Of a stretch of DNA of 64,000 nt, positions 43,218-53,925 are shown in pieces. A program made the translations under genes and the position numbers. The DNA is taken from assembly GCA_947471745.1 (NCBI GenBank), contig CANJKZ010000772.1:1816359-1880358 (forward strand). Direction: 5' to 3'. Every line of letters starts with the position of its first letter. The first letter of the stretch is position 1. The notes beneath the pieces were generated by a model that searched no databases, was not told the DNA's origin, and saw only the letters and a program-made list of their open reading frames with translations. Source of the stretch: Closterium sp. Naga37s-1. Taxonomy: Eukaryota > Streptophyta > Zygnematophyceae > Desmidiales > Closteriaceae.

Positions 43218-43348
43218 TGTCAAACTTATATATACCTTACATTCTGTAGGCTGTAGTGGGGTGGCCCATAAGGGGTACAACCCAATTAGGGTTAGTACTT
43301 GTACCCAACTCTTTGCTAGTTCATCCATTCTCGTTCATTATTCTGACA
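43218..43348 (+). repeat. 5' LTR of copia I (131 bp)
   Basis: TGTCA ... TGACA, with perfect 5-bp inverted ends. TATATATA lies near the start. The inverted repeat GGGTACAA (43273-43280) / TTGTACCC (43299-43306) is present. It differs from 51654-51776 at about eight positions. Confidence 0.95.
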
Positions 43349-43360
43349 TGGTTTCAGAGC
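43349..43360 (+). other. Primer-binding site of copia I
   Basis: TGGTTTCAGAGC directly abuts the LTR end and differs from the tRNA-Met complement at one base. Confidence 0.87.
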
Positions 43361-44405
43361 AGGTCCTCCGCTAGGACCGTTTTTTCTTCCTAGGCCCACC
43401 ACAGCGCTACCCCGCTAGCAGCCCTCTGCAGCCCTCGTCCTGCCCCTCCTTCAGGTCGCGACCCGTAGGCCCCTAGGCCCCGGCCCGTCGCCACCCATAG
43501 CCCGGCCCGTTGCCCCTAGGCCCGTCGCCCCTTGGCGTCGCCCGTCGCCCCTAGCATGGCCACCCGCCGCCCCTAGCACGGCCCCCTTGACGCACGTCGC
43601 CCCTAGCACGGCCCCGCGCCCCCCCGTCGCCCGTCGCCCCTAGCACAGCCCCGCGGGCCCCCCGTCGCCCACGACCCGTCACCCCGTGGCCCCTCGTCAC
43701 CCTAGGCCCCCGGCCCCTCGGCCCCCGGCCCCTTTGCTCCTGGCCCCGCGGCCCCGTCGCCCTAGGCCCACAGCCCCTCGGCCCCCCGTCGCCCGTCGCC
43801 CGTAGCGACCCCTGTCGCCCGTCGCGATCCGTCGCCCCGACCTGTCGCCATAGGCCCGTCGCCCCTAGCCTAGGCCCAGGAACCGCGGCCCGTCGCTCGA
43901 CGCCCTTAGCCTAGGCCCAGGCCCCGCGGCCCGTCGCCCCGTCGCCCCTAGCCTAGGCCCCGCGGCCCCCCGTCGCCCACGAACTGTCGCCCCGCGGCCC
44001 CCGTCACCCTAGGCCCCCGGCCCCTCGGCCCCTGTCCCCCTTTGCTCCTGGCCCCGCGGCCCCGTCGCCCTAGGCCCCCCGGCCCCTCCGCCCCCTTTGC
44101 TCCTGGCCCCGCGGCCCCGTCGCCCTAGGCCCCCGGCCCCTCGGCCCCTTTGCTCCTGGCCCCGCGGCCCCGTCGCCCGAGCCCCCCCGGCCCCTCGGCC
44201 CCTTTGCTCCTGGCCCCGCGGCCCCCGGCCCCTCGGCCCCTTTGCTCCTGGCCCCGCGGCCCCTTCCCCCTAGGCCCGGCCCCTCGGCCACTCTGCTGCT
44301 ACTACTACTGTTACTGCTGCTACTGCTGCTCCTACTACGACTATTGCTACTGCTGCTACTGCTGCTGCTACTGCTGCTACTGCTGCTCCTGCGTGCTGCG
44401 CCACT
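43361..44405 (+). repeat. GC-rich repeat leader of copia I
   Basis: It consists of CCCGTCGCCCCTAGGCCCC-like units. Five or six copies of a block of about 54 bp containing TTTGCTCCTGGCCCCGCGG follow, at about 43733 and 44041-44260. An ACTGCTGCT triplet tract (44295-44395) leads up to the gag ATG. No protein is supported. Confidence 0.85.
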
Positions 44406-45620
44406 ATGGCTTCACTTCAAGTTCTCGCGTTCGATCATGAGGGCAGACCGGTTCAGTTTGACACATGGCTCGACGACCTGCAGCTGTACCTACTGAGCGA
44501 TTCTAAGGACAGTGTGTCACTGTTTGACCTCACGCCAGGTGCCGCTACCGCCCCTCCCGCCACAGCTGACACTGCGACTCGCTCACAGTGGCTTACGCGC
44601 GACGCTGCTGCCCGCTAAGCCATTCGCAACCACCTGCCGTTAGCCGAATGCACTCACTTCGACGCTGTTGTCACTCGCTACTCTTCGCTTGCCACTGCTG
44701 CGCTAGGCCGACTGCAACTGCCCTACCTGTTCCCCGAGCTGTCAGCTTTTGCCACAGTAGAGGACCCGGTTTCCCACCTGCGCACTAGCGACACTCGCTA
44801 CCGCGCTACCGTCCATGCTCGTGGCACTCCGCGCCCGCCCTTCTTTGAGGGGTGCTCCCCCTCCCCCCTTGCCCCCTCCTACGCCTCTGCTGCTGCTGCA
44901 CACGTCTCTGTTGCTGAGGACGTCGGGGCTGTTTCTGCTAGTGCGAAGCGCCGCAGCAGCAAGGGCAAGGGTGGCAGGGGTGGTGGAGGTGGTAGCGGTG
45001 GTGGGGGAGGTGGCAGCGGGGGTGGTGGTGGGGCAGCAGTGGTGGTGGTGGAGGCAGTGGAGGTGGTGGCGGCGGTGGGACTTGTGGCGGGAGTGGGGGC
45101 TCTGGTGGCGGCGGTGAAGGCAGCGGTGGGAGTGGCGGCAGTGGAGGCGGTGGGACTGGTGGCGGTAGGACTGGAACTCGGCGTGGAGGCCCTGGTGGTG
45201 GCCAGCGGCACCAGCAGCAGCGTCAGAGCGAGACCCTGTCGCCCCAGCAGCTCCGTGAGTGGTTGTTTCAGCGTGGGATGTCTGGGGGTAGTGATAGCTG
45301 CGCGTATGTCATTCACATGGGTGTCCGTGCTAGTCAGACATGCGGGAAGCTTCACACTCAACACCGCTGCTTCTCCCGCCTCGACGACACCTGGCGTGCT
45401 GAGTTTGGTGACGACGTCGAGCGCCCTCACTGGGCAGATTTGCTTAGGTCTGGAGTTGCTATCTTTGACCTAGACTATGATGCTATTCTTTCTGCTATGT
45501 ATGCTTTGTCTGCTAGTGCTGAGGGTGACTGTTACCGGTGTGTGCCATGTGACCCATGTATAGCGGCTGCTGCTCTAGGTGCTAGTGAGTCTCGTACTCT
45601 CCCTGGTACTGCGCCTGCTG
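44406..45620 (+). pseudogene. gag: Copia I gag (stops, internal deletion)
   Basis: It starts MASLQVLAFDHEGRPVQFDTWLDD, like H and E. TAA at 44616-44618 stands where H has TTA, and a following stretch is shortened. The Gly-rich tract (about 44970-45190) changes frame. QQLREW follows at 45243-45275, then the finger CAYVIHMG...CGKLHTQHRC (Cys-x13-Cys-x3-His-x4-Cys, 45299-45369) and the conserved FDLDYDAILSAMYAL. The Gag end runs into protease without a clear boundary. Confidence 0.87.
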
Positions 45621-48579
45621 AGGCCTTGCACACCTTCACGTTGGACTCAGGCGCCTCGCGCTGTTTCTTTCGTGACAGAACACTCCTCTCTATGCACCTG
45701 TCTCGGTCAGACTGGCTGACCCCTCTGGGGGCCCGGTCGTGGCCCGTTCCTCCACTGTCCTCCCGTGTCCGGCGGTTCCGTCCGGCTCACTGTCAGGTCT
45801 TCACCTCCCCTCGTTCTCTACGAACTTGGTGAGTACCGCTGCCCTCCAGGATGCGATGGTCACTACCACCACTCCTGGGGGTCAGCGTGTGTCGATCTGC
45901 ACGTGCACACGGTCTGGGCGTCACCTTGCCACGTTCACTCGTCGACCAGGGTCGAGTCTGTACACCCTCGCTACCAAGCCTCTTCAGGCAGCTGCGTCTG
46001 CTCAGGTGTCCGCGTCAGGTCAGGTAGCTGCCTCTTGCTCGTGTCGCCTCCTGTCGCACCAGACTCTTCTGTGGCACCACTGCCTGGGTCACCCCTCCCT
46101 GCCACGCCTTCGTGGCATGCACTCCCGTCTTCTTGTCTCTGGTCTACCCAGGTCTCTGCCTCCCCTCCCGCCCTTGCCTGCCCTGCCCTGCCTTGCGTCG
46201 AGGGGCGGCAGCGCGCCGCTCATCACTCCTCCTCGTTTCCCCCGACGACTGCTCCCCTGCCGACTCTCCACATGGACGTGTGGGGGCCAGCCCGCGTCAG
46301 TGGACAGGGCCGCGAGCGCTACTTTCTGCTGGTAGTTGACGACTACACGCGGTACACAACGGTCTTCCCCTTGCGCAGCAAGGGTGAGGTCGTTGATGTC
46401 TTGATCCCTTGGATCCGCACAGTCCTTCTCCAGCTCCGCGAGCGGTTCTGCCAGGACCTTCCTGTCCTGCGTCTGCACTCTGACAAAGGTGGTGAGTTCT
46501 CCTCCGACCTCTTGCGGGAATTTTGTTGTGGGGAGGGCATTCTCAAGTCGTTCACGCTTCCAGACTCCCCTCAGTAAAATGGGATTGCTGAGCGCCGCAT
46601 TGGCCTAGTCATGGAGGTCGCTCGTACCTCCATGATCCATGCGGCTGCTCCCCATTTTCTGTGGCCGTTTGCGGTCTGGTACGCTGCGCATCAGCTCAAC
46701 CTCTGGCCCCGTGTCTCATTGCCGGAGACCTCTCCCACGCTGCGTTGGACGGGGGAGGTTGGCGATGCGTCTGTGTTCCGGTTATGGGGTTCTCGTGCCT
46801 TTGTTTGCGATACGTCTGCAGACAAGCTCTCCGCCCGTGCTATCCCCTGCGTCTTCCTTGGCTTTGTCCCTGACGCGCCTGGCTGGCAGTTTTACCACCC
46901 CACCTCGCGCCGTGTCCTCCCTTCTCACGATGTCACGTTTGACAAGCCGGTTCCCTTTTACCGTCACTTCCCCTACCGCTCTGCCCCTCCCCCGCCCCCG
47001 CCGCTCTTCCTTGCTCCCGGTCCGCCTCTGGTAGACCCCCTCCCGCCCCAGGGTCCTGCTCCCTCAGGTGTGTCTCAGGTAGACCCTCTCCCTGGTACTG
47101 CGCCTGTCGAGGTAGCTGTTGGATCAGGTGCTGCTTGAGGTGCTGCGTCTGGGGGTGCGGAGCCGGGGGGTGCGGGGTCTGAGGGTGCTGGGTCTGGGGA
47201 TGCTGAGCCTGGGGGTGAGGAGCCTGGAGGTGCTGAGCCTGCGGTTGTGAAGCCTGGGGGTGCTGAGCCTAAGGGTGTTGAGCCTCGGGGTGCTGAGTCG
47301 GAGGGTGTGGAGTCTGGGGGTGCTAAGCCTAGGGGTGCTGCTTCGTCTGGAGGTCCTGCTGGTGCTTCGCCGCGACTGTCTCTGCAGCAGCTGCGTGAGT
47401 GGCTTGTTTGGCGCGCACGTCTTCGGAGTGGAGCTACAGGAGCTGGAGGCGCTGGAGACGCTGGAGCTGGAGGTGCTGGAGTTACTGGTGGAGCTGGTGG
47501 TACTGGAGGTTGTGCGGCTGCTGGTCCTGGAGGTGCTCGTACCAAGGGTGCTGGAGCTGCCGGGACCGGTGGTGTTGGGGGCGCTGGAGCTGGAGACCCT
47601 ACGGAGCCTGGAGCTGCTGGAGTTGGAGGCTCTTGCGCTGGTAGCGCTGGCGCTGGAGGCGCTGGAGCTGGAGGAGCTGGAGTTGGAGGCACTGGCGCGG
47701 GAGGCGCTGGAGCTGCAAGAGCTGGAGCTGTTGGCCCTGGAGCTGGAGGTGCTGGAGGCACTGTGCAGCCGCGACCGAACTTTGTTCCCCTGCTTCAGCA
47801 GGTTCTTGGTGTCCCTTCTTCTACTAGCCTTACTCCTCCCCTCCTCTGTCCACCGCCTGACCAGTCGCAGCCGCCGTTATTGTCAGCCTCCCCACTGCCT
47901 GCTCCTTCTCCTTACACGGAGCAGTCCGGCGGTCTCACAGAGCGTCATGAGCTTGCGTCTCGTCCTGTCTTGCTTGTTCGCACTACTCGTCGCGTTCCTC
48001 GTTCGCGTCCTCCTCCTGTCCCTGGCACGCACGCTATGGCACTCCGTCCTTCCTCTGTTCCACTGCGTGTTCCTCTGCTTGCTCCTCCTTAGTCCTCCCT
48101 TCCTACCGTCCCTGACCTTGAGTCTGACCGCGCTCGTGCTGCCAGTCCCACTGTCTCTCGTCTCCTTGCCACCGCTGTCACTGACCCTTCTTTTGAGTCT
48201 GCTGCTGCGTCTGCTCTCGTTGCTGAGCTGCTTGACTTTGCTGCTGCCTGCCGTCTAGACTACGCCACTGCTCTTGTTGCTGAGTCTGCGTCTGCCAGTC
48301 CTCCGTTCGTCAGGGGTGAGTGTGCTCTTGGTACGGACGTCCTTGAGGAAAAGCAGGAGGACTTTGAGTGTCTTGGAGTTGCTGTACCTCGTTTCGCTTC
48401 CATGCTGCTTGCCCCTGAGGGAGACCCCGATGCACCAGACATCCCGACCCTGCGCTCTTACGCAGAGGCGATTTCGGGTCCTTTCTCCTCTCAGTGGAAG
48501 GCAGCCATGGATGCTGAGATGGTATCCTGGAAGTCCACAGGCATCTACGTCGACGCAGTTCCCCCGTCTCAGGCAAACA
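45621..48579 (+). pseudogene. pol: Copia I pol, first part: protease, integrase, linker, start of RT
   Basis: Protease has FTLDSGASRCFFRD near 45640. The pre-integrase region switches frames (about 45700-45830). Integrase has WHHCLGHP ... LASRGG (cysteines degraded), MDVWGPARV, LHSDKGGEF and, after TAA 46575-46577 (CAA in E), NGIAERRIG. The linker starts with PGG/AEP repeats after TGA 47136-47138 (CGA in H), then LQQLREWLVW and a Gly/Ala block. The RT N-terminus (SYAEAISGPFSSQWKAAMDAEM) runs to 48579, where the Tc1-like element enters. Confidence 0.9.
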
Positions 48580-48581
48580 TA
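48580..48581 (+). repeat. TA target duplication, left
   Basis: TA precedes the terminal inverted repeat and recurs at 49990-49991, as for Tc1/mariner transposons. Confidence 0.93.
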
Positions 48582-49989
48582 CACTGAACGAAATGATTGT
48601 CCTTATGCATTCGAAATGTATGATAACTTGCACCCAATCGGGGCCTAAACAAGTTTTGTAATAAACATATTGCATACAGGGTTCGCGATTGACAGTTACG
48701 AGTTTGTATAGGCTACCTTTAGCCCCAAAAAAACCTCTTGCTCTAATGAGTCAGCTCATCCCTGTCGACACCCCACACGGACAAATCTTTCCGAAATGTC
48801 CCGCGCCTTATTTCGTGCGCTATTAGATCTAGACTAGTTAGGTTCAGAGGAGATTGTGGGCGGATACTACGATCTACGAGTAGCGCTAACACCCCCGCAG
48901 CATGAAGCGCCTTAGCGAGGAGAAACAGAAGCACATCATGCAGCGAATTGCGGAGGGGCGTAGTTACCGCCAAATCGCGCAGGAGTTGGGAGTTTCAAAG
49001 TCTGCCGTCCATGACGAGCTCCTCCGCCACCTCGGTCCGAAAACGTTCGACGAGCTAGTGCCGTCCCCGGCGAAACCTGGTCGGCCGCGCAAGTTACCAG
49101 AGCAAATCGCGAGGATAGTTATAAGGTCGATAGTGTCTGGTGAATCGAAATCTGCCGAGGCCGCAGCGGGAATGATATCCTCTACGCACGGCATCAGTGT
49201 CACGGGCGCCACCGTGCGAAACACACTCAAGCGGCACAGAGTTAGGGCGATAGAAAAGCCGTCGAAGCCTAGATTATCCGCGAAAAATGTCAAGGACCGC
49301 AGGCAGTGGGCCATACAACGGCGGGGGTTTCATGTGCAAGATAGAGGGAAGAATGAACAGCGAGTTGTACCGTTCAATCCTGCAAGACGAGCTGCAGCAG
49401 ACTATTGAGCATTACGAGTTGGATCCTGAGACCGTTGTGTTCCAGCATGACAATGACCCAAAGCATACATGCAAGATGGTCAAAACATACCTTGCCGAGC
49501 AGCCGTACTCTGTGCTCCAATGGCCAGCATCTAGTCCGGACCTCAACCCCATAGAACATCTGTGGGTTTACTTGAAGAAGCAGCTGCTTGCTTACCCCCG
49601 CCCCCCTGCAGGCATTCTCGAGCTATGGGACAAAGTACAAGTGGAATGGGAGAAAATCCCTGCGGCTTGGTGCAGTGAGCTGATCAACAGCATGCCTAGG
49701 CGTGTGCGGGGTGTGCTCAAGGCCAAGGGTCGCTGGACCAAGTACTAGATTCTGCTTGGTTTGCATGTGTGACTGTAATTGTAAAAAACTGTTCTTATGC
49801 TAGTATTTGCCTATTTCTATATTCGCTGATTGTTTAACCGAGTTTATGACCAACATGCAGCGTGTTTAGATGTACAACCCTTCGGGCTTTAACCTCATGT
49901 GGTCCAGTTATTAAGGCTTAATCACCATGGCCACTAATGCCCGTTCATGTCTTGAAACATGAACATGTGGACAATTATTTCGTTCAGTG
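48582..49989 (+). mobile_element. Tc1/mariner-type DNA transposon inserted in copia I RT
   Basis: 1408 bp bounded by inverted repeats CACTGAACGAAAT(G/A)ATTGTCC (20 of 21 match) and by TA on both sides. Removing it restores the copia RT reading (ANIV-D-GM) exactly. It encodes a damaged DD34E transposase. It is the only class II element seen in the window and is younger than copia I. Confidence 0.95.
48902..49748 (+). pseudogene. Tc1/mariner transposase, first catalytic region deleted
   Basis: The N-terminus (MKRLSEEKQKHIMQRIAEG ... YRQIAQELGVSKSAV) is a helix-turn-helix, followed by a GRPRKL AT-hook-like motif and a second DNA-binding helix region (ISVTGATVRNTLKRH). After RRQWAI (about 49320) the frame changes and resumes at GGGFMCKIEGRMNSELY. 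The segment carrying the first catalytic Asp is missing. The second Asp (FQHDNDPKHT) and the Glu (SPDLNPIEHLW) are present with 34 residues between, so the family is DD34E. It ends TAG at 49746-49748. It would have cut and pasted the element by binding the inverted repeats; this copy should be inactive. Confidence 0.92.
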
Positions 49990-51424
49990 TAGTCGATGGC
50001 ATGTGGATTTTCAGGGTGAAGCGGCCGCCCGGTTCTCCGCCTGCCTTCAAGGCGCGTTACGTTGCTCAAGGCTTCAGTCAGCGACAGGGGGTCGACTACT
50101 TCCAGACCTTCTCCCCCACCTGAAGATGACTACTCTTTGGGTGTTGCTGCACGTCGCTGCTCAGCGTGACTACGAGTTGCACTCTCTGGACTTCAGCACA
50201 ACTTTCTTGCAGGGCAGCCTGCACAAGGTGATCTGGCTGCGCCGCCCAACTGGCTTCACTAGATCGTTTCCAGCAGGTACCCAGTGGAGCCTCCGGCGGC
50301 CAGTTTACGGTCTCCACTAGGCGCCTCGCGAGTGGCACGACACACTGAGGACTACACTTGCGGCTCTTGGGTTTGCTCCTTCTACTGCTGACCCGTCGCT
50401 GTTTCTACGCACCGACACCTCACTGCCGTCGTTCTACATCCTTGTCTACGTTGATGACCTGGTCTTTGCCACTGCTGACACCGAGGCACTGACCCTTGTG
50501 AAGTCGGAGCTGCAGAAGAGACACACCTGCACTGACCTGGGTGAACTGCGCAGCTGACTTGGCTTGCAGATCACCCGGGACAGAGCACGGCGCACCATCA
50601 CTCTGACTCATCCACACATGGTGCACCAGGTCCTTTGACTGCTTCGGCTTCCAGTTCTCCTCGCCACAGCCCACTCCTCTGTCTACCAGCCACTCGCTCT
50701 CAGCTCCACCTTCGGATGAGTCCGTAGAGCCGAGTGGTGTGTACCCAGAACTTGTGGGTTGCCTCATGTACCTGATGACGTGCACTCGACCTGACCTCGC
50801 GTACCCTCTCAGCCTCTTGGCTCGCTACGTGGCTCTCGGTAGGCACTGAAAGGTGCACTGGGATGCTGCAAAGAGGGTACTGCGTTACTTGTGCAGTACG
50901 TCGGGCATGGGGCTTGTGCTTGGAGGACGGGGTCTAGTTGTCCTCACTAGTCACGCAGACGCTTCTTGGGTTGATGAATCAGCTAGGCAGCGGTCGTCAC
51001 AGGGTTACACCTTCAGCCTTGGTTCCGGATCTGTTTCCTGGCGGTCTACCCACTTGTCTTCGGTTCTCAGCTCCAGTTGTGAGGCTGAGATCTACGCAGG
51101 GGCCATGGCTGCACAGGAGCTACGCTGGCTCACCTACCTGCTGACTGACTTGGGAGAGCAGCCTCGTTCGTCTCCAGTTCTGTACGTAGACAACAAGGCC
51201 ATGATTGCCTTGTGTTTGGAGCACAGACTGGAGCATCGAACGAAGAACATCGCTCTGCGATACTTCCTTGCTCGAGAGTTGCAGCAGCGTGGCCAGCTTC
51301 GTACTTGGCCACTAGGGCCAACATTGCTGATATATTCACCAAGGCACTTCCGCTTGGTGATCATCAGGGCTTCTCTACTGTTTTAGGCCTTGTGCCTACT
51401 TTGCCTCACTTGCTTATTGCGTGA
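49990..51424 (+). pseudogene. pol: Copia I pol, second part: RT and RNase H
   Basis: It resumes after the TA at GMWIFRVKRPPGSPP. A one-base deletion in the FSPTPKMTTL region near 50120 shifts the frame. RT then has DFSTTFLQGSLH, VYGLH followed by TAG 50318-50320 (CAG in F and H), and YVDDLVFAT near 50450. Further breaks are TGA near 50555, TGA 50847-50849 (CGA in F) and lost bases near 51300. RNase H retains HADASWVDE, SSSCEAEIYAGA and VDNKAMIALC. The last codons match E and F, ending near 51424. Confidence 0.9.
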
Positions 51425-51653
51425 CTTTGCTTGTACTGTGACATATATATATACCTGCATGCTTGCACTTGCAAGGGTATGATCACTGTATTGTTTGTTC
51501 TCTTTTATATAACTCTGCATGTGAACTGGCCTTGTGGCCCTTTGCTTGTGCTCGGACTGTGTGGTGACTTTGTGATCCACCCTGAGCTTGCTTTGCTTTT
51601 CTTGACTGGTCTTGTGACCACTTGTTCTCCCCCACTTTGCCTATGGGGGTGTG

Positions 51654-51776
51654 TCCAACTTATATATAGCTTACATTGTGTAGCCTGTAGTGGGGTAGCC
51701 CATAAGTGGTACAACCCAATCAGGGTTAGTACTTGTACCCAACTCTTTGCTAGTTCATCCATTCTCGTTCATTATT
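51654..51776 (+). repeat. 3' LTR of copia I, end missing
   Basis: It starts TGTCCAACTTATATAT after the PPT CTATGGGGGTG and stops at CATTATT, a few bases before the expected TGACA. It is about 94% identical to the 5' LTR by eye. Confidence 0.92.
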
Positions 51777-51815
51777 TTTGTGAAGCAGGGTGTTTTTCAC
51801 GCCACCCAGCTTTGA
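51777..51815 (+). pseudogene. pol: Chromovirus D pol, final codons
   Basis: FVKQGVFHATQL followed by TGA (51813-51815) continues the D frame that broke off after GNARRALKDY at 43217. The PPT GAGGGGGGACG overlaps the stop. Confidence 0.7.
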
Positions 51816-51824
51816 GGGGGGACG

Positions 51825-52078
51825 TGTGAGAGGATGACGGCTTATACATGTTTATGATGCTATATCTAGCTTGGGTTTTTTTTTCTTATGCATGGATATG
51901 CTTGATTTCCTACGTTAGGTGCATTCATATATATTTTTATAGTTATAGTACCGAACCAGGTTACGTGTACCGAACTCAAGCCTTTCGGTCGCTACCGAAT
52001 TGCTTTCTACAGAGTTCGTGAAGGTTCTGTTCGGGACGCTTCGTGACCCTCAGAACATTCGCGTAACATCTGGGTTAT
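51825..52078 (+). repeat. 3' LTR of chromovirus D, truncated
   Basis: It starts TGTGAGAG just after the PPT and aligns with 32902-33145. The last 90 or so bases expected from 38085-38176 are absent, because the B2 LTR begins at 52079. Confidence 0.87.
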
Positions 52079-52370
52079 GTTGGTGCAACCCTACAGTTTG
52101 CATTCGGCTTGTTGTCCGTCTGCGTGCATGCGTGTGTTCATGGAATGGTATGAGGGCATGAGATAATATATATTTCATGCTTACGATAGTGTGTGAATGA
52201 TGAGGCATGATTTTGAATGTTTGTGTCAAGTCTGTAGAGAGCTATCGCTAGTCGCGTGTCACGTCGTCGTTTGCGTGTCATGTGCGGTTTTCTATTTTGT
52301 CGTGTGTGGAACGTTCGGCGTGTCGCAAATGTGCGCAGCAGACTTCCAAGAACTTAAGGAAGAATTTATC
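52079..52370 (+). repeat. B2 5' LTR fragment
   Basis: It matches the first 290 or so bases of the copia B LTR, including the TATA-like AGATAATATATATTTC, with many substitutions. Similarity is lost near 52370. Confidence 0.85.
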
Positions 52371-53053
52371 CTAGCACCTTCATGTCGGAATATAAGTACA
52401 GGCATTATATTATAACTGCCTGTAGTGTAGACTTAATGTAGTTTCTAAACTTCATCACAAAAACCCTTTGCAAAGTTTGGACGAGTTTTGATTTCGATTG
52501 CCTTCGTATAAAAAAATCCGGATTCAATTTGGACCGACGGTTGGAGTGATTTGATAGGAGCTCGCGACAACGTTTGGCCCAGTTCAAGTTCCAATTTGGC
52601 ACGCGTGGTTTTCCGGACGACATTTGGGCGCAATCCGTTTTGTTGCAAATTCGTGACCAAATTATTCAAAACTAAATTCTGTTTTTGTTTATTTTGGATA
52701 TTGAGGATTTTAAAATTGCATTTATTATTGCGGTTTACAACAACCATTATTCAGAATTCTAGCTACAATCAGTCTTAGCACCAGGTCAAATAGCCTACGT
52801 ACTGGCGGGCCTTGAAAGCGCTCGGTGGGCAAGGACGACATCTCCAAGGTCGCCATCGTCAATGAGGAACTTGTTCGGAAAGACGAATGCACCCCTCGCC
52901 GGATCGTGGGGGATCCTCCGCTCCACGACAGCAAAGTGGATCATCTGTTTGACCTTTTCGCAGCACTCCTGGTAGTTTGGCCTGTTCTGTTCTGGCTGGC
53001 TACTGATTCGCTTGCGACGCTTATCCTGCAGATTGGGCCATTTGATCTGCAAT

Positions 53054-53297
53054 GAGGTGCTGCGTCTGGGGGTGCTGCGTCTGGGGATGCTGAGCCTGCG
53101 CGTGCGGAACCTGGGGGTGCTGAGTCTGCGGGTGCGGAGCCTGGGGGTGCTGAATCTTGGGGTGCGGAGCCTGGGGGTGCTGAGCTTGAGGGCGCGGAGC
53201 CTGGGGGTGCTGAGTCTAAGGGTGCGGAGTCTGAGGGTGCTGAGCCTCGGGGTAGTGCTTCTTCTGGAGGTCCTGCGGGTGCCTCGCCACGACTGTC
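53054..53297 (+). repeat. Captured copia linker fragment
   Basis: GGTGCTGAGCCTGGGGG-type repeats ending CCTCGCCACGACTGTC match the copia I linker at about 47138-47378. Neither the integrase before it nor QQLREW after it is present, so only this repeat block was captured. Confidence 0.8.
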
Positions 53298-53892
53298 GGG
53301 GTTGTACGCATAGCAATCAACCTCGGTAAGGAACAAAAACGTGGGCTTGGGTGCAGGTTTGGCGACAATATAGCCGAAGGCGACACGTGACAGCCTCGGC
53401 ATCGGAAATGTAGGCCGAACGTGAGAAGTCCGAAATGTCGGGGTTGTATGAAACAAGGAACAATGTAAGGTAAGGAACAAGGAAAATTCCTTACAGCGAA
53501 CACCAATGTAACAGTAACGCGCGGGGAAATTATGCCAATGGTAACAAAAAAGTGGCTCTATAACGCGTACGGTAACTATCACAATGTGTTTATACGCGTT
53601 TGGTAGCAAGTTCACGTATTTGGTAATTCGACACAGGCGAATGACCACGCGAATTGTAACTGAATGAAACTTTTGCCTGAAATGATCCAGACTTTGAAGG
53701 CCTGGGTTTGTTTTATTACCACGGACATAATAATTTTGGAGCCGTCTTATAATTATTTTTAAGATCGCAAAGTGATCAAAATTTCCTAGAAAGGCGACAT
53801 TTTGTTTTTTTAATAATGTGTAATCATGTGTAATCGTACAGGCGGGAGAAAAATATACCCCTCCCAAGTGGCATGCTTTTTCTTAGAAAAAT

Positions 53893-53925
53893 ACCCTAAA
53901 CGCCTTGTCGCAAGGTGTTTAGGGT
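53893..53925. other. 15-bp-stem hairpin containing TTTAGGG
   Basis: ACCCTAAACGCCTTG, TCG, CAAGGTGTTTAGGGT form a nearly perfect hairpin with a 3-base loop and one G-T pair. TTTAGGG equals the plant telomere repeat unit, but only one unit is present per arm. Confidence 0.75.

Larger units (their letters stand above)
43218..51776 (+). mobile_element. Copia I: short-LTR Ty1/copia element carrying a Tc1-like insertion
   Basis: It has a 131-bp 5' LTR, an adjacent PBS, a GC-rich leader, gag, protease, integrase, linker and RT/RNase H (split by a Tc1-like element), a PPT and a 3' LTR (51654-51776) missing its last few bases. It sits between D's chromodomain and D's final codons, so it inserted in D. 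The 3' LTR terminus and target duplication are lost in a small deletion. Confidence 0.92.
32902..52078 (+). mobile_element. Chromovirus D: Ty3/gypsy element split by F and copia I
   Basis: The 5' LTR (starting TGTGAGAG, 32902) is interrupted at 33148 by F and resumes at 38085. Then come the PBS, gag, protease, RT, RNase H, integrase and a chromodomain. Copia I enters at 43218, and the last D codons, PPT and 3' LTR resume at 51777-52078. The 3' LTR matches 32902-33145 and is then cut by the B2 LTR. Gypsy domain order (RT before integrase) and the chromodomain identify a chromovirus. Many stops show it is old. Confidence 0.88.
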
